Part shown: one piece after another, positions 28,442 to 35,765 of the stretch
How the letters are laid out: each line of letters starts with the position of its first letter
Numbering within the stretch: the first letter of the stretch is position 1
NCBI RefSeq assembly: GCF_019048845.1
Contig: NZ_CP077426.1
Coordinates: 3,147,501 to 3,211,500 of the forward strand
Direction of reading: 5' to 3'
Origin: Vibrio mimicus
GTDB lineage: Bacteria > Pseudomonadota > Gammaproteobacteria > Enterobacterales > Vibrionaceae
Length of the DNA stretch: 64,000 nucleotides
The notes under the pieces: generated by a model
Database searches by the model: none
The model's input: only the letters and a program-made list of their open reading frames with translations
What the model was told of the DNA's origin: nothing
Program-made: the position numbers and the translations under genes

Positions 28442-29509
28442 TTACTTAAATTTGCGGGCAGGTACTTTGAAAAAATCTGCCAATGCTTTGTTTTTAGTGA
28501 ACTCTTCAGTAGCTAACTGCCTACCGCGGCTAGCTAAATTACTGAGCGAGCTTGCAGAAGCGTTGTCCAAAGTGATATCACTAGCGGCTTCATGAGGTAT
28601 GTTGTTATCCAAGCGCACGAAATTTCCTATAGCATCATGTGTCGCAAACTCTCTCAATAACATTGCTTTATGGAGTTCTTGGTTCGCTGCCATGGCGCTG
28701 AGAACTAACCTCTCACCCATTCCCCATAATCCTAGGTATCCACTCTTCCCGGCCAAACTAGAAGGGCTAAGACTGTACTCTTCTCCCAATGTCCCTACGT
28801 TTAGTATCTTTACGTCGCTAACCTTTGCTTCAGGAAAGTCTGTTGCCATATCGCGAAAGACTTCATGCAAGCCAATAAAACTTGGATTGTTAGCAACCAA
28901 TCCCCCATCTGCAAAGTACGAATCTAAGTCTACACAGTAATGAGGAGCAAAATATGTGGGAGCAGCTGAGGTAGCTAAGGCTGCATCTATTAGTTTTATA
29001 CGACCATCCCTATGAAACTCAGGATTGTGGGGCGTTTTGAAGAACTGAGGTTTACCTGTAGAAAGATTAACTGTAGGAATTAGAACTCGACACTTCAGAT
29101 CATTAAAAGTGCTCTCTTCTCCTACCATACTGGCTATCGTTTTAGCCAATGGCTTACTATCATAAAGTGGACCTCTGGCCAGTCGATACCGTCTGCGAAA
29201 AACTGGGAAAAATCGTGGGTATTTCTGCTCTGGGAAAATATACCCAGCTTGTTTTCTAAATACATCTTCCAGTTCTCTGGCGCTCTTTCCATAAGCCAAA
29301 CCCAAAGCCAGAATTCCACCAATAGAAGTACCTGTAATCAGGTCAAAATAATCTCCAACTTTAAAACCGTTAATACCTTGTTTTTCCTCGATGATTCGCT
29401 CTATTTCAGCTAACAAGCTGATAGTAAACAAGCCTCTTGCACCACCGCCATTCAAACTAAGAATTCGGACTTGGTTTTTAAGGTGTTCATATTCAGGTGG
29501 ATTTGGCAT
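28442..29509 (-). CDS. capV: CBASS effector CapV, cGAMP-activated patatin phospholipase
   Basis: A 355-residue patatin-like phospholipase that degrades inner-membrane phospholipids when cGAMP binds, killing the infected cell. The oxyanion motif GGGARG is at 21-26, the nucleophile Ser62 in GTSIGG, and the catalytic Asp in ADGGLVANN near 201. It is the first gene of the CBASS operon. The 248 bp upstream to 29757 should hold the operon promoter. I see no clear operator there beyond a CTTAGT half-site resembling the island regulator's operators. A GGAGG-like ribosome-binding site (AACGGAGGTTAC) precedes the ATG. Confidence 0.95.
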   Translation of the reverse strand: MPNPPEYEHLKNQVRILSLNGGGARGLFTISLLAEIERIIEEKQGINGFKVGDYFDLITGTSIGGILALGLAYGKSARELEDVFRKQAGYIFPEQKYPRFFPVFRRRYRLARGPLYDSKPLAKTIASMVGEESTFNDLKCRVLIPTVNLSTGKPQFFKTPHNPEFHRDGRIKLIDAALATSAAPTYFAPHYCVDLDSYFADGGLVANNPSFIGLHEVFRDMATDFPEAKVSDVKILNVGTLGEEYSLSPSSLAGKSGYLGLWGMGERLVLSAMAANQELHKAMLLREFATHDAIGNFVRLDNNIPHEAASDITLDNASASSLSNLASRGRQLATEEFTKNKALADFFKVPARKFK

Positions 29510-29757
29510 GTAACCTCCGTTTTCAATCCATCACCTAAGTACACTTTGCATAAGTTGTGACAATAGATTTACCACGACTTACGACCCTATCCTCACTAGC
29601 TTAGTCATGGCTCATACCCTGGACCATTGCAGCGTGGACATTGAAGAGGCTCATAGCTCTTCTTGGTGAGCATCTCGAATATACGAGTTACTGCACCATG
29701 CTTTTTAGAGTGTCAGCAATATCCGTTAGTAAATCTTTACGGGACATATACTTCTTC

Positions 29758-30006
29758 CTACCGATCTTTGCTTGATTGAGATAAAACAGAAGCAGCGAGA
29801 GTTTTCGTTTCTTCACTGTATTTAGTGCTCTGCAACGCTTTAGACGCTCTGCTTTCCATTTCAGAGCTAGTCTGCCTGGAGGTTGAAGTTTGTGATAAAG
29901 CCGAACCAGCAAACGCTTTTGCGATCGTTGAAGCATTTGGGTTCTTTAGGATATGAGAGGCAAGTGAAGCAACATCACTTGAAGTCTGTTTGATATTTTT
30001 AGGCAT
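29758..30006 (-). CDS. Small island protein with a tandem 33-residue repeat
   Basis: An 82-residue Ser/Ala-rich, hydrophilic protein of unknown function with no signal peptide or membrane segment. It consists largely of two copies of one unit: one starts SSDVASLASHILKN, the other SSEMESRASKALQS, and both end in a K-x-x-A-x-S-x-L-S-Q pattern. The repeat predicts two similar helical hairpins. The gene lies between the CBASS operon and the regulatory half of the island and may be co-transcribed with capV. It is probably real because the start has a spaced A/G-rich site, the frame is coherent and the repeat is protein-like. An overlapping frame at 29688-29936 is rejected. Confidence 0.65.
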   Translation of the reverse strand: MPKNIKQTSSDVASLASHILKNPNASTIAKAFAGSALSQTSTSRQTSSEMESRASKALQSTKYSEETKTLAASVLSQSSKDR

Positions 30007-30422
30007 AACTAAGCTTCCAAAAATTGGTGATAACTATTTCATGTTCACCAGGATGGATGCTAAGCTAAGTGTTCGACGTTTAGATGAACATCCATCCTAG
30101 TAGGTGATGATTGTCTTTAAGTGAGCCCCTGACAATCGTTGGGGGTTTTCTTTATCTAATACCTGTTAGTTTTTCCTCCACAGAAAGACACTACATATTG
30201 TGTCTTTGACACTACAGATAACAAGATAATGTTACTAAGCCAGTATTTCAAGTTGCATATAACACACCCACTGTGGATAACTCCATTTAATGCCATCACC
30301 TGTTAGTATCTGCTAACCTATAACCTTTTTAACTAAAAGCACTCTCAAAACCTCAAGCACATAACTAGCTAATACATAACTAAGAAAAATAAAAATCACT
30401 TGATCTTTGGTTATATATCGCT
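30007..30422. other. Non-coding segment with hairpins, possible small RNA
   Basis: No protein gene over 416 bp. It contains a 10-bp inverted repeat AGGATGGATG (30050-30059) / CATCCATCCT (30089-30098), then a terminator-like hairpin ending about 30157. It also has an inverted repeat AAAGACAC (30184-30191) / GTGTCTTT (30200-30207) and two CACCTGTTAG-like stretches (about 30161 and 30296). The first pair with the terminator could form a short plus-strand RNA; this is inference. Confidence 0.4.
30125..30157 (+). terminator. Terminator-like hairpin in the island
   Basis: CCCC (30126-30129) pairs with GGGG after an 11-nt loop, followed by TTTTCTTT. The stem is short but GC-pure, with a plus-strand T run. 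No plus-strand gene lies immediately upstream, so it may end a small RNA. Confidence 0.5.
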
Positions 30423-30986
30423 CTATGTCCTTTCAAAAAGCAAGGCCTTAGTTTTGAACTTCTGGTGCACTATTTTTTGACCAGAGAGCACCTTCAGAAC
30501 ATTTGTTAACCCATTAACCTTTCCCAGTAGACACGCAGAACGTTCTTTTGCTTCATCAAGAAGCGTGATTAATTTTGGTTCCAGTTCAGGGAATCGAACA
30601 TTGAGAGACTGGTATTCGTCAATCTCACCTAAAACAATCTCTAACTCTCCTTTATATTGATTACGCTCACTCACTAATACCGAGTAGTCCTGGTTCAAAA
30701 CAATCTCAATATCCACATTTTCTGACTTTGGCTCCGCATGAAGAGCCTTGAAAGTGTCTGTCTGAAAGTATCGTTTTTGACGACCACTCCCTTCACCGTT
30801 AAGCCAACCTTTCTTTATAAACCGTAAGATTTGCCGATAAACTTTTTTATACGCTTCATCAGGATCAATGAGTGAGTCTTTTATAACAATAAACTCATCT
30901 CTTAATTCAATTACTGAAAAACCATCTAATGTTCTTTCAATCAACAACTTGTACATCTCTGCACTGATCTTCATAGAACGTCTCAT
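30423..30986 (-). CDS. Unknown island protein, winged-helix plus coiled coil
   Basis: A 187-residue protein I do not recognise. The N-terminal 75 residues look like a winged-helix domain (KVYRQILRFIKKGWLNGEGSG, then a basic beta-wing RQKRYFQT). Residues about 105-165 are helical and charged (YKGELEIVLGEIDEY), probably a coiled coil. A DNA-binding or DNA-bridging function is plausible. It is divergent from the Xre regulator gene and shares with it a 102-bp intergenic region carrying two identical operators, so it is probably controlled by that regulator. The ATG may be at 30986 or the in-frame ATG four codons later. Confidence 0.65.
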   Translation of the reverse strand: MRRSMKISAEMYKLLIERTLDGFSVIELRDEFIVIKDSLIDPDEAYKKVYRQILRFIKKGWLNGEGSGRQKRYFQTDTFKALHAEPKSENVDIEIVLNQDYSVLVSERNQYKGELEIVLGEIDEYQSLNVRFPELEPKLITLLDEAKERSACLLGKVNGLTNVLKVLSGQKIVHQKFKTKALLFERT

Positions 30987-31007
30987 GTATTTCTAATACC
31001 ACTAAAA

Positions 31008-31058
31008 ACTAAGGATTACTTAGTATACAGAAATGAGCAAAACTAAGAAAATCTTAGT
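31008..31058. promoter_or_regulatory. Two identical operators between divergent island genes
   Basis: Two perfect copies of ACTAAG-N5-CTTAGT: 31008-31024 (spacer GATTA) and 31042-31058 (spacer AAAAT), 34 bp apart centre to centre. The second extends to AACTAAGA/TCTTAGTT. This is the layout expected for the binding sites of the adjacent Xre-type regulator, controlling itself and the divergent gene. Confidence 0.75.
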
Positions 31059-31088
31059 TAATTTGAGCTTCAAGATTATGAGCCATAA

Positions 31089-31397
31089 GTGTCATTCCAA
31101 AACCCAATCCCACTGCGTCTCAAAGAAGCACGTAAAAAAGCAAAACTCTCTCAGAAAGCCTTGGGAGTACGTATAGGTATGGACGAAAGTTCTGCAAGTC
31201 CACGAATGAACCAGTATGAGAAAGGTAAACACACACCTGATGTTCAGACCTTAAAATTAATAGCAGATGAACTTGGAGTGCCTTTGAATTATTTCTTTTG
31301 TGAGGATGATGAATCAGCGGAGCTAGCTTGTTTAATCCATCGAATGTCCCCTGAAGAGAAGAAAAACCTTCTAAAAGATTTAATTAGTAAGAAATAG
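31089..31397 (+). CDS. Xre-family transcriptional regulator
   Basis: A 102-residue repressor-like protein. An HTH_3 domain covers about residues 10-65 (RLKEARKKAKLSQKALG, MNQYEKGKHTPDVQTLKLIADEL), followed by a short C-terminal helix-rich tail. It probably binds as a dimer to the two ACTAAG-N5-CTTAGT sites just upstream, giving autoregulation and control of the divergent unknown gene. It starts with GTG at 31089 and the ribosome-binding site is weak. It precedes the avcI/avcD locus on the same strand, with an inverted repeat in between. Confidence 0.85.
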   Translation: MSFQNPIPLRLKEARKKAKLSQKALGVRIGMDESSASPRMNQYEKGKHTPDVQTLKLIADELGVPLNYFFCEDDESAELACLIHRMSPEEKKNLLKDLISKK

Positions 31398-31403
31398 ATA
31401 GAG

Positions 31404-31419
31404 ACACTATATTTAGTGT
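31404..31419. promoter_or_regulatory. Inverted repeat downstream of the Xre gene
   Basis: ACACTA-tatt-TAGTGT, a perfect 6-4-6 repeat 7 bases after the regulator stop. The GACACTA core also occurs at 30187 and 30208, so it may be a second operator type in the island. Without a T run it is a poor terminator. Confidence 0.35.
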
Positions 31420-31559
31420 TTAATTAACAAAAAAACATCCACATATAGTATTTCACTCATCTTTTATACCACCCCAAACATACAAACACCTGATTTTATT
31501 GGTATTATTTTTTTTGATACAGATTATGAAATCAGTTGGATTTAGTCGCAAAAATGCGT

Positions 31560-31906
31560 TTTTTGATATACCTTGTACTTGAAGGCTCAAGGAATATGAG
31601 TAGAATGTGCGCACTTTACTGTTCGCAAATCATACTTTAGTGAATGGATATTTCGGTGGAAAGCAAATGATTACAAGCATTCATGAATATAGAAACGCTT
31701 CTAATAGCGACAAAAACCGTCTCTCCCATAACTCTAAATCAGACACTAGCGGTAATGTTGTGCTCTTTTCACAGAAAGACGCAAAAAAAGAGAAAGCTAG
31801 AGCCAATCTTTTGCGTGCTGCACAAAAAATCCATTGGTAACCACGTTAATTCTTGATTAGCAACATAGCAACCTGAGAGTATAGAAATAAGTTTCATAAT
31901 TTCAGG
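31560..31906 (+). ncRNA. avcI: avcI/difV antitoxin RNA region upstream of avcD (approximate)
   Basis: In VSP-I the region directly 5' of the deaminase gene encodes a small RNA (AvcI, also DifV) that keeps the deaminase inactive until phage infection shuts off transcription. I place it here from that published arrangement. The exact ends cannot be read from sequence. The segment has an AT-rich upstream part, a short open frame (31667-31840) and a hairpin reaching the avcD start. Confidence 0.6.
31667..31840 (+). CDS. Possible 57-codon frame inside the avcI region
   Basis: MITSIHEYRNASNSDK... to QKIHW, Lys/Arg/Asn-rich and hydrophilic. GGTGGAAAG, a reasonable ribosome-binding site, lies just before the ATG. 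An upstream in-frame GTG at 31607 is less convincing. The published view is that the regulator here is RNA, so this frame may be non-functional or incidental. Listed because its translation signal is better than expected by chance. Confidence 0.25.
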   Translation: MITSIHEYRNASNSDKNRLSHNSKSDTSGNVVLFSQKDAKKEKARANLLRAAQKIHW

Positions 31907-31909
31907 TTG
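31869..31909 (+). promoter_or_regulatory. Stem-loop masking the avcD ribosome-binding site
   Basis: CAACCTGA (31869-31876) pairs perfectly with TCAGGTTG (31902-31909). The 3' arm contains the CAGG ribosome-binding site and the TTG start codon of avcD. Folding would hide the initiation region, suggesting translational control. Confidence 0.55.
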
Positions 31910-33505
31910 TTTACAATGAATAAGTCCTCCGCAAAAAAGATATTAAGTACAGTTCCTTCTCCAACAAAATCAAATTCTAGCTCATCAAATGATCTCCAAA
32001 AACGAATACTAGAACGACGTTCAAGAGAACTAGTCATTGGCCTCTGTGGGGCTATTGGCTCTGGTGTAAAGGCATTAAAAGAGAGTTTAGTTAGTTCTCT
32101 TGAGACATATGGATATGAAGTTGTTGATATCCGGATAAGTAAAATCATTTCAGAAAAAACTCAAACCTCATTAGATGGATTGTCGGCATTTAAGCGTTAC
32201 AACCGATTGCAAGATCTTGGTAACTCGCTAAGAGAAACACATAAGAGCTCAATTTTAGCAGCCTGTGCTATCGAAGAAATTGCGTTGGAAAGAACATTAA
32301 TCTGTCAAAATGAAATTGATGAAACCTCAGAAGAAAATGACAATGAACCATCGTTAATAAAAACCACAAAAAAGATCGCATACATCATCGACCAGTTAAA
32401 GCACCCTGATGAAATCAAATTCCTTAGATCGGTATACCCTAGAAATTTCTATCTTATTGGCTTGATCCGTACAGAAGGAGAAAGAAGGTTAAATCTAGAG
32501 GAAGAAAAAATCTCTCCATCAGAAATAGATACTCTGATGAGAAGGGATCGAAAAGATGTTTCTCATGGACAACAAGTAGAAAAAAGCCTGTTTAATGCTG
32601 ATTATTTTATTCATAACATTCACAATCAAAAACAAATGTTGGATAAGTCAGTAGAACGGTTCATAAAGCTCGTTCACGGTATCAATGGTATAAGTCCTAC
32701 TATCGATGAAATCGGCATGCATGCTGCTTATTCAGCAGCCCTCAGGTCTGCATGCTTATCAAGACAAGTGGGTGCCGCAATACTTGATAACCAAGGCAAC
32801 ATTATATCTACTGGCTGTAATGATGTGCCAAGCTTTGGGGGCGGTTTATATAATTCAAACTCATTAGCTGATTTTCGATGCGTCCATACTGGCAGATGCT
32901 CGAATGATAAACACAAAGATATTCTGAAAGAAGAAATTACAGATATATTGAAGAAATCAATCACAAATACCCTTGAGCTAAAAGAAATCGTCAACCAAAT
33001 AACATCTGAAACCAAGATTAAAACATTAATTGAATATTCAAGAGCGGTTCATGCTGAAATGGATTCTCTTATAGCATTAGCAAGAAACAACAAAGAAACA
33101 TCTGTAGATAAAACATTATATGTTACGACATATCCTTGTCACAACTGTGCGCGACACATCGTTGCTGCCGGAATAAAAAAAGTCGTATATGTGGAACCTT
33201 ATGAGAAAAGTTTAGCAATGAAACTTCATGATGATTCTATTAGTGATAATGCTGATGCAAAAAATAAAGTGTGTTTTTTACCATTCGAAGGTGTGTCATC
33301 TCGACGCTATGAAGTATTTTTCCAAATGCACGGTGATAGGAAAGACGACAAAACAGGCAAAGTACTCAACATCAATATCCAGGATTCTTACCACGCAGAT
33401 TCTGAATTTTTAGATAATTACGCAGAAATGGAAGCAAAAATTGCACAGTCAGTAAACGCATTGCTGAACGTTCCATCCAGTGAAGAAGAGAGCATCCAAG
33501 ACTAG
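31907..33505 (+). CDS. avcD: AvcD (DcdV) deoxycytidylate deaminase, anti-phage
   Basis: A 532-residue two-domain protein. The N-terminus has a P-loop-like segment (GLCGAIGSGVKAL, about residues 45-57) of a nucleotide-kinase-like fold. The C-terminus is a zinc deaminase: HAE with Glu384, and PCHNC with Cys411 and Cys414. It deaminates dCTP/dCMP and depletes deoxynucleotides during phage infection; the upstream AvcI RNA restrains it. Numbering from the TTG at 31907 matches the published catalytic residues. An ATG at 31916, nine bases after AGG, is an equally good start and would shorten the protein by three residues. It is the last island gene. Confidence 0.93.
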   Translation: MFTMNKSSAKKILSTVPSPTKSNSSSSNDLQKRILERRSRELVIGLCGAIGSGVKALKESLVSSLETYGYEVVDIRISKIISEKTQTSLDGLSAFKRYNRLQDLGNSLRETHKSSILAACAIEEIALERTLICQNEIDETSEENDNEPSLIKTTKKIAYIIDQLKHPDEIKFLRSVYPRNFYLIGLIRTEGERRLNLEEEKISPSEIDTLMRRDRKDVSHGQQVEKSLFNADYFIHNIHNQKQMLDKSVERFIKLVHGINGISPTIDEIGMHAAYSAALRSACLSRQVGAAILDNQGNIISTGCNDVPSFGGGLYNSNSLADFRCVHTGRCSNDKHKDILKEEITDILKKSITNTLELKEIVNQITSETKIKTLIEYSRAVHAEMDSLIALARNNKETSVDKTLYVTTYPCHNCARHIVAAGIKKVVYVEPYEKSLAMKLHDDSISDNADAKNKVCFLPFEGVSSRRYEVFFQMHGDRKDDKTGKVLNINIQDSYHADSEFLDNYAEMEAKIAQSVNALLNVPSSEEESIQD

Positions 33506-33510
33506 CTTTA

Positions 33511-33548
33511 GTCTGGAAAATTCACTTTTCCAGACTCTAATTTTTTTC
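33511..33548 (+). terminator. avcD terminator built from island-end repeats
   Basis: Perfect 10-bp stem GTCTGGAAAA (33511-33520) / TTTTCCAGAC (33526-33535), 5-nt loop, then TCTAATTTTTTT. Each arm is a copy of the TCTGGAAA end repeat, and TCTGGAAAATTCAC (33512-33525) differs from the left-end copy at one base. Confidence 0.8.
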
Positions 33549-33572
33549 ATTTTTATCAAAAAATTTAATTTT

Positions 33573-33616
33573 TCTGGAAAAATATACTGAGGCATTGATA
33601 CATAAGACTTTCCAGA
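33573..33616. repeat. Right-end repeats of the island
   Basis: TCTGGAAAAATATACTGAG at 33573-33591 resembles the left copy at 19438. An inverted copy, TTTCCAGA, is at 33609-33616. Together with the hairpin at 33511 the right end has four copies in both orientations, candidate recombinase sites. Confidence 0.55.
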
Positions 33617-33687
33617 ATTATTTTAGATTTGGATATAAAGAGTATATGACCACGATGCGCTAGCATCCATGCTCAATTCTGTTCAAT

Positions 33688-33716
33688 AAAGAAAGCGGCC
33701 ATTAGCCGCTTTCTTT
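33688..33716. terminator. Hairpin after the SPOR-domain gene
   Basis: Perfect 12-bp stem AAAGAAAGCGGC (33688-33699) / GCCGCTTTCTTT (33705-33716), directly adjoining the minus-strand gene's stop. Probably bidirectional. It marks the first clear backbone element right of the island. Confidence 0.75.
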
Positions 33717-34652
33717 TTACTTCACACACACCACATTGAGCAGTGATGAGCCTTTTAACACATTGACTTTGCCAGTGGTGAACATCCCTTTACGCCCCTC
33801 TCCCCAATACGGCAATTGCACTGGCCATTGATGTTGCTGCATCTGTTTCGATTTTAATAACGCTGACCACTCTTGCTCGATAGCGAGACGCATACCGAGA
33901 TCTCGGCACACGATTTGTGCTGCGTCATAATCCAGGCGATTCCACGCCTGATCATGCTCCATGTAGAACTGCACTTTGGGGTTTTCAGTAAAAGGTAATG
34001 CGAAGGTTTGATTGCTTACTTTCACTTGCTGGCGCAATACGAAATCGTTGTTCCCCGAGGATTTAGGCGTGCTATTGTGTTTTGGCGCTGGTTTAGCCGC
34101 TGTGGTAACGGGCGCGGCTTTTTGCTCCACTTTCGCAGTACTCGCTGGCTTTTTCATCGCAGTTTCAGAAGCCACGACTGGCGTGGTAGTAGCAACCGCT
34201 GAAGCCACAGGTTTTGTTTTCATCACAGGCTGCTGCGCAGAGGTTTTCACCACTTGGCGGATGAATGCTTGCTCAAACGTGGCCAGTTTTTTGACCTTTT
34301 TCAGCTCTTTACTTGCGAGCGAGAAATCGCTGTAGGGGCCAATCAAGCAACGTGAACCTTTCGGCTCGGGTTTGACCCAAATGTCGGTCGAAATATGCTG
34401 GTAAATAGCTTTAACTGTCGAGAGCGGCATCGGCTTACTTAGCATGCCGCACTGGATCCAGAACAGGGAATCTCCCCGCTTGGGCTTTTTGCCCCATAAG
34501 CCATCACCAATTGGACAAGCCGCATCCAACACAGGTAATTGGTTAACCGCCGCCTGCTGCGCATCGCACAAATAGTCACTCTCGGCTGTAGCAATGGGGG
34601 CAAATAACAGTAAAGCCACACTCAGGTTGCAGCATAGAATCCATTTCGGCAT
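33717..34652 (-). CDS. Exported SPOR-domain protein with lectin-like C-terminus
   Basis: A 311-residue protein with a signal peptide (about 1-23, ending IATAES). Residues about 62-135 resemble a SPOR domain (FWIQCGMLS, CLIGPYSDFSLASKELKKV), which binds denuded peptidoglycan. A low-complexity Ala/Lys/Thr/Pro linker follows (about 140-200). The last 90 residues contain AAQIVCRDLGMRLAIEQEW, a pattern seen in C-type-lectin/FGE-like folds. Four or more Cys suggest disulfides in the periplasm. Function is unknown; an envelope or septal role is inferred from SPOR. Confidence 0.7.
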   Translation of the reverse strand: MPKWILCCNLSVALLLFAPIATAESDYLCDAQQAAVNQLPVLDAACPIGDGLWGKKPKRGDSLFWIQCGMLSKPMPLSTVKAIYQHISTDIWVKPEPKGSRCLIGPYSDFSLASKELKKVKKLATFEQAFIRQVVKTSAQQPVMKTKPVASAVATTTPVVASETAMKKPASTAKVEQKAAPVTTAAKPAPKHNSTPKSSGNNDFVLRQQVKVSNQTFALPFTENPKVQFYMEHDQAWNRLDYDAAQIVCRDLGMRLAIEQEWSALLKSKQMQQHQWPVQLPYWGEGRKGMFTTGKVNVLKGSSLLNVVCVK

Positions 34653-34824
34653 CCGCTTGTCTCCTTAATTCTCTGTGACTGAAATCCGTGTAAGTAATGT
34701 CATTCTTCTCATCACTCACACGTATTGGGATCCGGTATAGCAAAGATAAATGCAAAAAAAGAGCCGCATTCAAATACGGCTCTTAGTTTATGGAGAGTTT
34801 GTGAAGCAAATCAATCAGATTTAC

Positions 34825-35763
34825 TCACCCTTTGTAAATTTTCGGGTTAAACACATCACGCAACCAATCGCCAAGCAAGTTAATCACTAATACCAGCAAT
34901 ACCAATACAATGCCGGGAAAGGCGGTTATCCACCATGCACCCGAGAAAATGTAGGTAAAACCGATGCTGATCAGAGAGCCCAATGACGGCTGATCGACCG
35001 GTAAACCTAAGCCAAGGAAGGAGAGTGCCGCCTCTGACATGATCGCGTTTGCCACTTGTACCGTTGAAATCACCAGTATCGGAGATAAACAGTTGGGCAG
35101 AATATGGCGGAACATAATGCGTGGCGCTTTAAAACCCATCACGCGTGCTGCTTCCACATACTCTTTTTTCTTCTCAGCAAGTACAGAAGCGCGCACCGTC
35201 CGTGCGTATTGTGGCCATTCAGCAACACCGATGATCACCACCAGCATCACCACTGCATATTGGCTGAAAAACTCACCACCAAAGCTGGCTTTAAAAATTG
35301 CCGAGACAATAATGGCCACCATCATGGTCGAGAATGAGAGCTGAATATCAGCAAAACGCATCAAGAAGCTATCAATCCGTCCGCCAAAATAGCCCGCAGA
35401 AAGACCAATGACGATACCTAATGCCAGCTGTAAGCCCACCGCCAAGAAGCCAATGGTCAGCGACAGGCGAGAGCCATACAGAATGGTCGAAAAGATGTCG
35501 CGCCCCTGTTCATCGGTTCCTAACAGAAAATGCTCATTGCCCCCTTCCATCCATGATGGAGGTAATTCTGCATCCATAATATCAATCGAAGAGAGATCAT
35601 ACGGGTTAGTCGGGGCGATCCACGGTGAGCTGATCGCGACAATCACAAACAGCATAAACACCGCAAAGCTGCTCATTGCCACTTTGTCGCGTAAGAAATA
35701 ATACAGAAAATCCGACTGCTTAAAGCGCTCCCAGCGTGAAGGAGCGGTAGATACTGCACTCAT
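34825..35763 (-). CDS. Peptide ABC transporter permease (DppC type)
   Basis: A 312-residue inner-membrane protein with about six TM helices. The BPD_transp_1 EAA loop is visible as EAARVMGFKAPRIMFRHILPN, and an N-terminal OppC-type segment precedes the first long periplasmic loop (TNPYDL...LLGTDEQGRDIFS). It pairs with the DppB-type permease whose stop lies 2 bases upstream of its start. It is the last gene of the four-gene transporter operon. Confidence 0.92.
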   Translation of the reverse strand: MSAVSTAPSRWERFKQSDFLYYFLRDKVAMSSFAVFMLFVIVAISSPWIAPTNPYDLSSIDIMDAELPPSWMEGGNEHFLLGTDEQGRDIFSTILYGSRLSLTIGFLAVGLQLALGIVIGLSAGYFGGRIDSFLMRFADIQLSFSTMMVAIIVSAIFKASFGGEFFSQYAVVMLVVIIGVAEWPQYARTVRASVLAEKKKEYVEAARVMGFKAPRIMFRHILPNCLSPILVISTVQVANAIMSEAALSFLGLGLPVDQPSLGSLISIGFTYIFSGAWWITAFPGIVLVLLVLVINLLGDWLRDVFNPKIYKG

Positions 35764-35765
35764 GG

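Larger units (their letters stand above)
19400..33660. mobile_element. Vibrio Seventh Pandemic island I (VSP-I), GInt-type island
   Basis: A low-GC segment between gor and the SPOR-domain gene. It carries three tyrosine recombinases plus a small partner, the CBASS operon, a Xre regulator and the avcD deaminase. This content matches VSP-I (VC0175-VC0185 in the El Tor reference). Boundaries are approximate: the left end lies within 19400-19475 and the right end within 33505-33660, both rich in TCTGGAAA repeats. Backbone genes on both sides are intact, so insertion was intergenic. Confidence 0.88.

Noticed and set aside
29688..29936. 82-codon minus-strand frame overlapping the small repeat protein gene
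   Set aside because: The other frame (29758-30006) contains a clear tandem amino-acid repeat, so this one is a shadow.
30042..30100. Inverted repeat considered as an integron attC (VCR) site
   Set aside because: Lacks the attC core motifs (such as GTTRRRY) and is not repeated next to gene cassettes; the superintegron is on chromosome II in V. cholerae.
30007..30422. Possible retron ncRNA or CRISPR array
   Set aside because: No reverse transcriptase gene nearby and no regularly spaced repeats; only isolated hairpins.
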